A DNA stretch of 64,000 nucleotides from Poronia punctata. Taxonomy: Eukaryota; Ascomycota; Sordariomycetes; Xylariales; Xylariaceae. The DNA is taken from the NCBI GenBank assembly GCA_022579005.1, contig MU401584.1, forward strand, positions 43,740 through 107,739. Direction: 5' to 3'. Shown here piece by piece: positions 55,803 through 64,000 of this stretch; within the stretch, counting starts at the first letter, position 1, and each line of letters starts with the position of its first letter. The position numbers and the translations under genes are program-made. Below the pieces are notes generated by a model. That model saw only the letters and a program-made list of their open reading frames with translations, searched no databases and was not told the DNA's origin.

Positions 55803-57776
55803 ATGGAAGAAGCAGACGGCGTCGGCGACGCACACGGCATCACACCGCTCCAGCCTATATCCCCGGATCGTGCCAACCATCAACTACACTCATCCGCCCG
55901 AAGCAACGCTCACCGCGATAGCAGGATCCACGATAAGATTCGCCAGTTCAACAATTTGTCGCATCTGCCCCCCAACCCCTCCTCCATGTCTAAGCAGCTC
56001 GAACGAATGACAGCCGACGCGGCGCTCAAGCGCGCGATGATAGGGAGAGAAGAAGCAGAGGCAGAAATGCGCCGGTACAGAGAGGAGGCTCGAGCTCTCC
56101 GCAAACAAGTAGAAGAGGGTCGTGAACGAGAGCGCAGAGTCGGGGAGAGATTAGAAACCGTCATGGTGCGTTGTTGCGATTGTCCCTTCAGCTAGTACGC
56201 CGCCTTCGTGTACTCACATGTGTTTTCGGCCTTATAGGAAAACTACGGACGAGCCAAAGAGACATACGCCCATACTCAGGCCATATGGGAAAAGGAAATC
56301 CGACGGGCCCGCAAGGAGAGTTTCAAAGCACAATCCTCTATCGTCAAGCTACAAGAGGAGCTCAAGGCGGTGCGGACCGCCACCAAGTCCGCCGAGGAGT
56401 GCCTCGAGCGCGAGAAGCAACTGAGCAAAGCAAGGGAACACGAGGCCTTCGCCTCGCGCTCCCAGTTAGTCGGCGTACAGGAGGAATTGGAAAAAGCCAT
56501 GGAGCGCATCAAATTTCTGGAGGAAGAGCGTGATGCTTTCAAATCGGTCGCCCAGGGTGCCGAGGCCGCCAGGCTGGCCGAGCTCCTTCCGTTGCCGCCG
56601 GAAGACCCAGAGAGCGAATTCGCCACACCCAGAAAACGCACACCACGTCTCAGCATGCAGGGTCGGGAATCGTTGTCAGCCTTTGAGATAGCATCTTCGG
56701 CGGCGACCGAAGCCGAGCTAGAAGAGCTAACGCGGCTCTGGCAGTGGGAGAAGCAGAGGGCGGACCGGACGCAAGAGCATCTCGAATTCGTAGAAGCCGA
56801 GTTCGAAATACTATCGTCTCGGCCCAAGGCGGCTTTGCGCGAAAGCAGATTCATGTCCCCGCGCAGGGAACCGCCAACCCCGCTCGATCCGTCCGACTTT
56901 GCGATACTGGGTCGGGAGCCGGGACCGGGTCACTCCTCCACGCCTGAGGCTAGTACAGGGCCTAGGCGCGAAGAGGGTGGCGAGTTCGAAGAGGAAACAA
57001 CAGTAATCGTCCCGGTGGTAGCCGAGCCTCCAGAAGACGATGTCGAAGTAGAGGTCGAGGTAGAAGTCAAGGAGCAACCCGCTGAGCGGAGTGAACCTCG
57101 TCGTGGGACGATTTTCGTGCCAGCAGAGGGAATCTTCCGAACCATCTCCCAAATAGAATTCGAGGCGGCGGAAACGGAAGAAGAGAACAAGTCGGAGCCA
57201 GCAGAGGTCAGGGATGCCGAGTCCGACCCGCCACGTTTCTCTCGAACACCCTCGGTGGAACCCCCGTCGTTCGCTCTGATGGCGCAAGAGCGAACATCAC
57301 TGCTCTCACTCCTCGACGCCCCCCGCGAGAGCGAGGCCCCTTGCCATTTCGAGGTACCGAGCATAACGGGCGATGCGTCGGAGTGTGTCACAGAGAACCC
57401 GTCTGAGCCGGAAACGGACAGCTCGCCCGTGTCTGTCCACGCCGGTTCTGCCTTGGAAACAAGGCCCCACACGTCTACCTCATTCTACACTGTGAGGACG
57501 ACGACGACGACTATCCCTATGAAGGACGACGCCGCCAAGTCGCACTCGGCACCCCTTGTGCCCCCGCACGGCCGCAGCCCTTCCTTCGACGTCAATAACC
57601 CAGCATTGACGCCGACCATGACCCGCGAGCAAGCCCTCGCACAAATAAGGGAGAGGCGTGGCCGGGCCAGGAGTGCGATGCAGGGCGCCATGACCCCTCT
57701 AAGGCAGATGGTCGTCGGCGTGGGCGACCGCAACGTGAGCGCCCCCGCTGCTCAGGCAGCCAAGAGTCGTACTTAG
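55803..57776 (+). CDS. Coiled-coil protein, Cut12-like (spindle-pole-body associated)
   Basis: Two exons, 55803-56165 and 56238-57776, give 633 residues. The 72-nt intron joins RLETVM to ENYGRAKETYAHTQAIWEKE in frame. From about residue 60 to 270 the protein is a charged coiled coil (SMSKQLERMTADAALKRAMI, GREEAEAEMRRYREEARALR, IVKLQEELKAVRTATKSAEE, EELEKAMERIKFLEEERDAF). After a short RTPRLSMQGRESLSAFEIAS link comes a second helix, then a long acidic, Ser/Pro-rich tail ending in RRGRARSAMQGAMTPL. I recall this MSKQLER...ALKRAM...GREEAEAEMRRYREEAR pattern in ascomycete proteins annotated as spindle-pole-body-associated Cut12-type; I cannot confirm it. Start: first ATG that gives the EADGVGDAHG opening. 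Confidence 0.85.
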
Positions 57777-59300
57777 TTAGAGACTCCGATAAACTTGGCC
57801 TTCACGCCATGACGTGCTGTGATGATGATGAGATGGGTGCCGATGCGGTATGACGGGGCGTCAGCGGCTGGCAAGGTGTACTTTTTGTTTTTGCGGGATT
57901 GGAGTAGAAAGGCCCTGTGCATCTGTTCTTTGGCGTTTGTGCCCGCTACTGTTATGGTCATAGGGGGCGTACCAACTTTCAGAGTTCGACTTCGGCGTTA
58001 CCTTCGAGGAAGTAGTCATAGGCAAGGTGTTAGAGGCGTTGTTACATGTCCTTCCCCTTTTCTCACCCTCCCCGTTTTTTCGGAGCTCCCGCCAGACGGA
58101 GAAGAAAGTGTTGCCCACTAGTGGATATCGATGTTTACACGGGCAGATGCACCCTTTCATTTGCATGAGCGGAGATTTAATTATAAGCATTATGACGAGT
58201 AAAGGGGAAATGGAAGGGGATGCGGCGTTTAGCACTTGGCCTGCCATGGCTAATAGGCACCCTTCTATAGTATCGAGTAGTGAAAATTCATTGTTTGGTC
58301 CCGCCTTCATAAGTCAACCGAGAGGAAGCCCGGTCTTGGTCTTTGTTGTTTGTTTGTCGTTCGGCTTTCCTTTGCGGACGCTTTTTCTGGTCAGCTAAAG
58401 TACGAGTAGATACCTAGGGTTGCGTGAGCTTTCTTTTGCGGGTCACCGTGAAGAGCCGCTGGACGTGTAGGCGGATTATGAGACTTGTAGACGGAGACGG
58501 AAGGCTCCGTTTAGGTATTCCAGCCCCGACTCGGACCTGACAAGGTATCTTTATGAAAACCAAGGCCACCAACGAAGTGGCTAGCTACCTTGACGGCCCA
58601 AAACATACTCAGAAATACGATAGGAACGTCACCCCGACGCAGTCTAAGACACCCCAGGGCTCAGGCAACGCCTAACAATCGTCCCTTTTTTGCTCTACTG
58701 ACACGGCGTGGCTAAGCACAACAGCTCACGGCAACAATTTAGATTTCCCTAATAACAACGTCTTACTCGGGGGCCACATGTCGGCGGACAGTCTCAAAGC
58801 TAACCTGACACCCTGACCACACGGTCAATTCGGTTGCCGACTTCCCATATACAAGCCAGCCAAGTGGAGACGGTAGCTACTGAGTAGCCTCCTATTTTGG
58901 CCCCAGTCCATCCGAGACCAGGACAGATCGGCAGGCATCTCTAATTTTCATGTCTTCGTCGTATTGAAGACACTATACTTTTTGACTAGCTGGGGGCTTT
59001 TGACGCCCTCTGCTTCCCAGAACACCCGGCCGAGGTATTCTCTAGCGTAGCAGCAACAACGCCGTCCTGAACAAGCGGCTGGTCCAGGCTCGGTGTAGGT
59101 AGAATATAGTCACAATAATCAGATGTCAGAGTTCTCCGGTAAGTAACTAGGCCATATATTATACATTATTCACCAAGGTACCTACATAGCACAGCGTAGC
59201 AACGTAACTCTAAGCCTCTTAACAGGTGGCGGGGAACAGCCCGAGCCCGACGAGCTACGGATACGCCCCTTCCTAATTCGGTAGACCTAACCTAGGATAT
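57777..59300. other. Gene-free spacer between convergent genes
   Basis: 1.5 kb with two 3' ends. Frames at 57861-58398 on both strands overlap and lack motifs. No RNA gene or repeat is seen. Confidence 0.45.
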
Positions 59301-60494
59301 TCAGTCGTCTGTTAAATCGATAACCTCTCTGTGGCGCCCTCTCTTAGGGGTTGGGTCTGCCGGCTTGTCCTGCGTGAGGTCGAACACTTCGCCAAACTCG
59401 CGCTTTATCAAGCGCCTGGTCTCCTCGTGTTTGACTTTTACGTTCTAATAGAAAAGACGTGGGTTAGGCCTACTCGATCAAGGCATTGGGTGCTACTTAC
59501 GCGCAATTCGTCAAGTCTCTCTCTAGCAAGCCGGTCTCTCTCAGCTGGTGTCAAGTTCGCGATAGTCGGGGATAGAGACGGGCTACGTGGGATTATGAGT
59601 TCTCGCTTGAGGGCCTCTGTGGTTTCGTAATAAGTAAAGTGACTCGGAGGGGCGATTACGTGGGACTGAACGGACCCCTGGAACGATATAGGAACCGGAA
59701 TATTGCAATAGGGCCCTGATCTTCCTCAATATTGTTGGTACTGACATAGGTCGGAGGGCGGATTGCCTCGCAGGCATCGTAACTGGGGCATTATCAGTAC
59801 GGCATCTCGGCACTGAGATTTGCCCACTTACGTGGTCCCATGGGATACAGCCCTCCCCTTGAGCGACTTCTCAGCCAGCTCAAACTCTTTTTGGTTGACG
59901 CCTTTTCCCTCACGGTTGCTGGTTGCCGCCAGGCCCGTCTCGATGGTCCGAGTGAACCTGACCTCAATTGTACCAAGGCCTTCTGCAGTTCTGCGATCTT
60001 TCTCTATGCGTTCCTTTGTTGCATCGTCCACTATATCAGTCCAGTTAACGGAGGCGCACTGCCTATTTCACACTTGGGCACGCAAGCATTTTGAGAATGG
60101 TATGCATACAGGTTTTCACAACAGCGAATTTAAACTTCCGTAAAGTCCAAGTACTCGACCACTTCGAGCCTACCTCCTCACCTCTAATCAGGCGGGTCTC
60201 GACGTTGCGGTGGCGAGCTTTGGGGTCCCTGATGATGGAGCCGTGGATAGGCTTCCCGTCTACATAGGTGTTGGCGACAAGAACGTGGTTACGATATCCC
60301 CAGGCGTAGTTACGGTCGACTTGGATGAAAATGTCGAACTCGGTGTTATCGATACACTCGATATACTGCGCTGCCGTAGGACAAGAAGCCTCGTCGTCGT
60401 CGTCCTGCGCATTTGGACACTTATATTCATGCAGTGCCTGCTGATTGCAGCGAACAGTGACCTCAATGCCGCTGACGTCTTTGGTGATGGCCAT
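59301..60494 (-). CDS. DUF7918-like hypothetical protein
   Basis: Five exons on the minus strand: 60494-60110, 60030-59832, 59782-59676, 59616-59501 and 59444-59301, giving 316 residues; introns are 49-79 nt. The protein opens MAITKDVSGIEVTVRCNQQA with the acidic QDDDDEASCP and YIECIDNTEFDIFIQVDRNY strings, then NTYVDGKPIHGSII. Later come DDATKERIEKDRRTAEGLGT, IEVRFTR, KSLKGRAVSHGT, FRFLYRSREALKRELIIPRS, TPAERDRLARERLDELR, and a basic end before VIDLTDD. This order is what I know from the ascomycete DUF7918 family: the KDVxGxEVTV start, VDGxxxxSxxIR, LGTIxV and FxYRSxEALKxExIIPR. Function is unknown. No signal peptide or membrane segment. It lies beside the AT-rich block and appears intact. 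Confidence 0.82.
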
Positions 60495-61130
60495 TATCAA
60501 GACCGCAGCTCCAGAGGCTGATCGCTCAGTGGTACAATCCGGAACAGGCGGTCCTAGTTCGCTAGCCGGGCGTTCTGAGAACGGTGCCAATACATTCGAG
60601 GTTGCCCTTTACAAGTCTCAGTACCCAAGGGTAAACTTAGTACAAGGCCCCTAGATTAGATATGAAATTCTGAGTATACGTTAGGCTCTAATCATCAAGA
60701 GTGACGCGGGTTCCCGGGGCAGTTTATGCGCATATGGTAGTGGATTGCCACGATTGTGTAAAAATTATAAGGCGGGACGACGCTCACGCCAACATTGCTA
60801 AGGGGACGCTGTGCCCAAAGGCCTAAGATGGCGACTTAAATAACTTTTTGTTTTGATTGTTTGCAGCGCTGGATTGTTTGCCCGGTGCCCCGGGTAGGTA
60901 CTGCTTCTAATTAAGATGCACAATTTAAGTAGCCTAGGTTAGAGTGGTTTGAGTTAGATATTACAAAATATCGGTAGGCAATCTTAAGGGTACGTACCTA
61001 CCCTATGCGTGCCTACCAACATTGAAGCTATCAAGGAGTGCATCTATGTCACTATACTGAGTAGAAGTTTAGCTCTGATTCCCGATGCACTACAAGTACT
61101 TATGTAATCGTGCTACGCCCTACCTTTAAC
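60495..61130. other. Upstream region of the DUF7918-like gene, edge of AT-rich block
   Basis: 636 bp. It contains the promoter of the minus-strand gene and several GTACCTAC words near 60890-61020. A CTCTGATTCCCG string at 61073-61084 matches the tip of the 54622-55480 element's inverted repeat over 12 bp. Confidence 0.45.
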
Positions 61131-64000
61131 TAGTTTTGCTAGAGCTCACTAGCTAATGCCTGAGTTTATAAGGTAGATTTTGTTCTTGTTTTATAACGCT
61201 ATTTTGTTTTTATAAGAACTTTGTTTAAAAGAGGCAAGCTAATTTTGCTTTTAAATAAAAAATAGCTATTATTAAAATATTTTAAAACTTCCTAGGCCTT
61301 TTTTTAATATTAAGCACTTATTTATATGGTTTTTTATAAAAAATAGCTATATATTATATAAATTATATTATAATTATAACTAAGTTTTTAAAATTTTAGC
61401 TTTTATTAAGTAAATTTATTAAAAGCTATAGCTATATAAAATTAGCATTTAAATTAAAAACATTATAATTATAACTTTTTAAAATAATATATTATAGCTA
61501 TAACCTTTTAATTTATTTATTATAGTTTTTACTTTTAGATTTACTTATTAAAGCTATAGTTTTTATTTACTTATTATTATTTTAGCTTTTTAAATAACTT
61601 ATATTAGCTATATTTATTACCTTTAAAGTTTACTTATTAAATTTATAGCTGTTTAAATAACCTATTAAAACTATAACCTTTTAAACTAACTTATTAAAGC
61701 TATAGCTTTTTAAATAACCTATATTAGCTATAATTATAATCTTTTAAAATAACTTATTAAAGCTATAGCTTTATATATATATATATTAAATATAGCTATA
61801 AATAGTAATTCTAAAAGTTATAACTTTAAAACGTTAATTTAAAAGCTATAATTAAAAAAGATAAATAAAAAGTTAAGTTAAATGATTTTTAAAGCTATAG
61901 CTAAAAATATAGTTAAAAAGATTATAGCTATAAAGATTATATTTTAAAATTAAAAGCTAAAAAGATTATTTTTAACTTTATAATTAAAAGTATAAAAAAT
62001 TAAAGCTATAGCTAAAGCATAAAAAATTAAAAATTAAAATTAAAAATTAAAACAGTTAAATTAAGTAATTTTTATAACTAAAATATAAATAATGTAATTA
62101 AACTAATTATAGCTAAAAAATGTTAAAATTTAAACTTATAACTAAAAGTAATAGTTAAAAAGTTATAAATTAAAGGCTTAAAATTTAAAGCTATAGCTAA
62201 AAAAGATAACTAGAGAGTTTATAGCTAAAAAAACATAATTAAAAAGGTTATAGCTAGAAAATACAACTAAAAGCTTTATAGCTAAAAAGGTTAAAACTTA
62301 ATGCTAGAGTTAAAAAAGTAACTAAAAAGGTTATTACTATAAAAAATAACTAAAAGGTTATATATAAAAAGATTATTATATAAAGCTATAATATTAAAAG
62401 TTAAATTAAATAATTTTTAAAACTATAGCTAAAATATAAGTAGTTAAAAAAGATTATAGTTATAATAAATTATTTTTATAGCTATTAAAAAGATATTTAA
62501 AAAGATTATTATATAGCTATAAAAATAAATTAAAAAATAAGTAAAGTTTTATCTAGCTAATATTTAAACTTAAAAACTGTTAGTCTAGCTAGGGTAAATG
62601 TAATTATAACACGTTATTATTTATAGTACTATGTTAACTTGATTAATTAAAAGGAAAAGAAGTTATAAGGACTTTTTTTAGCAAGTCTTATATAGCTATA
62701 AAGGTTTACATTATAATTAAAACTTATTAGCAATATAAAAAAAACATATACATCTTATATATTTAATACGTAAAGAACATATATTTACTATATACCGGTT
62801 ATATACTATATATATATACTATGCGTATACTTCTTTAATAAAGTAAATTTAATATAATTAATAATAAATATATAAAAAACTAAATATTTATATTTATAAG
62901 ATATTTACGTTTTAATAGTCTTAATATAGTTAATAAAGTTAAAAGTATTAAAAAAGATTTTAATACTTGTTATTATTTTTTTAACTATATTTTTATTTTT
63001 TTCTGCTTTTATTTTTAACTTATAAGCAATTTACTATTGCTTTAATTTTTATTTGTATTTAATTTGTTATAATAAAAAACTTAAGTGCTTAGTTAAAAGT
63101 TCTTTTTGTAAATAAATTTAAAAGGTTATTATTTTATTAATTTAATATACTTTTATAATTTCCTTTTTTTATAAAATTGTTATAGCAATATTATATTAAT
63201 TATAAAGCGTTTTTTTATATACTTTTAAGCTTTATAAATCATTAATAAAGTAACTTAAAATTAGTATAAAATATTAAAAAAATTAAAAGTAATTTAAGTA
63301 CTTTAAAAATTAAGTATAAAGTAGTATATAAAGTAATAGCGCTATTAACTTTATTAACTATATTATATAGTTTACTAGTAAAAACAAATTCAGTAATGCG
63401 CTTATATTTACTTAAATTTTAGTATATAATATTACTAGTAATTTTATATTTATTTTGCTTATAATTTAAAATTAATTTAGTAATAAAAATAATAATAAAA
63501 CTTCTTTAAAAGCTTAAGTTAATATTGTTAGCAAATAATCTATTTATAAAAATAAATAGCTTTACTTTTATTAAGTTTAAAAGTATATAAGTTAATTTAT
63601 AGTGCTTGTTTTTAATCTATTAGTTAATTTGTTTATTTAACACTTAAATATTATTTTTTATAAGTTTAGTAACTTATATAGCTATTAATAAGTTAAATAT
63701 AGCTTTAAGTTAATATATATTGCTAATATATATACTACGTGCTTTTTAGCTAATATATTACTAAAAAGTATTAACTAAATAAAGTTAATTTTAGTTAGAT
63801 TTTTTGCTTATTTTTTATTAAAAAATTACTTTAGTTTTATTTTAAATTTAGCTTTAAAAAGTTTACTTTTTTTAGCTAAAAACGCTAGTATAATAAATAA
63901 TAAAGTATTATTTATTTATATTATAATAATGCTAAATTTATTACGTTTGCTTTTTATAAATAGTAAGCAAAGGTTATAAGTTAATATTACTATTTTAAAT
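61131..64000. repeat. AT-rich block, probably a RIP-degraded repeat
   Basis: About 2.87 kb to the window end composed almost wholly of A and T, with frequent short words such as AGCTATAG and TTATAGCT. No open frame, transposase or reverse-transcriptase motif survives. Such islands in ascomycetes commonly are transposons changed by repeat-induced point mutation (C to T at CpA). The right end lies outside the window. Alternative: a naturally AT-rich spacer or centromere-type DNA, which sequence alone cannot exclude. Confidence 0.7.

Noticed and set aside
57861..58398. Overlapping frames of 123-149 codons on both strands
   Set aside because: No motif; located in the spacer between two 3' ends.
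1..64000. CRISPR arrays, bacterial operons or ribosome-binding sites
   Set aside because: The DNA is eukaryotic with spliced genes; no spaced identical repeats of CRISPR type were seen.

Overview
The window reads as nuclear DNA of a filamentous ascomycete. A Sordariomycete is the best guess, from the gene set and an apparent RIP signature; this is inference and no marker was searched. Genes carry short introns of about 46-285 nt with GT..AG ends, often with a CTAAC-like branch box. Housekeeping genes are recognisably fungal: SEC31, COX12, an MRP49/mL61-type mitoribosomal protein, a PRM10-like transporter and a CAP20-type perilipin. Two very AT-rich blocks look like mutated repeats. Exon boundaries below were worked out by hand from splice signals, reading phase and conserved motifs. 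Every multi-exon model given as CDS adds up to a whole number of codons.

Layout. (1) 0.3-8.9 kb: a small accessory, probably biosynthetic, cluster. It holds a UbiA-type membrane terpene cyclase/prenyltransferase (+), a cytochrome P450 (-) and a 1059-residue NRPS-like adenylation-thiolation-reductase (+). The P450 and NRPS-like genes are divergent across a ~1.06 kb shared upstream region. (2) 9.4-23.4 kb: core genes: SEC31 (-), a one-RRM protein (+), a 42-residue membrane microprotein (-), COX12 (+) with a probable 3-nt microexon, an mL61-type mitoribosomal protein (+), and a large Mug190/tricalbin-like membrane-tethering protein with C2 domains (-). (3) 23.4-46.4 kb: well-spaced genes separated by gene-poor DNA: a low-complexity protein (-), a Y-family polymerase of the iota type (+), a bHLH factor with a QP-rich repeat (-), a TMEM135-like membrane protein (+) and a secreted GH36 alpha-galactosidase (-). 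(4) 46.4-60.5 kb: a PRM10/ThrE-like transporter (+), an SDR (+), a CAP20/perilipin-like protein (+), a RIP-marked element with ~140-bp terminal inverted repeats and a 9-bp target duplication, a coiled-coil protein (+) and a DUF7918-like protein (-). (5) From about 61.1 kb to the end: an AT-rich block with no gene, probably a RIP-degraded repeat running past the window edge.

How the genes may work together. Only the first three genes look functionally linked. I infer that the UbiA enzyme makes or attaches an isoprenoid, the P450 oxidises it, and the A-T-R enzyme activates a carboxylic acid as a thioester and releases it as an aldehyde or alcohol. No regulator, transporter or other cluster gene is seen to the right. 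The cluster may continue left of base 1.
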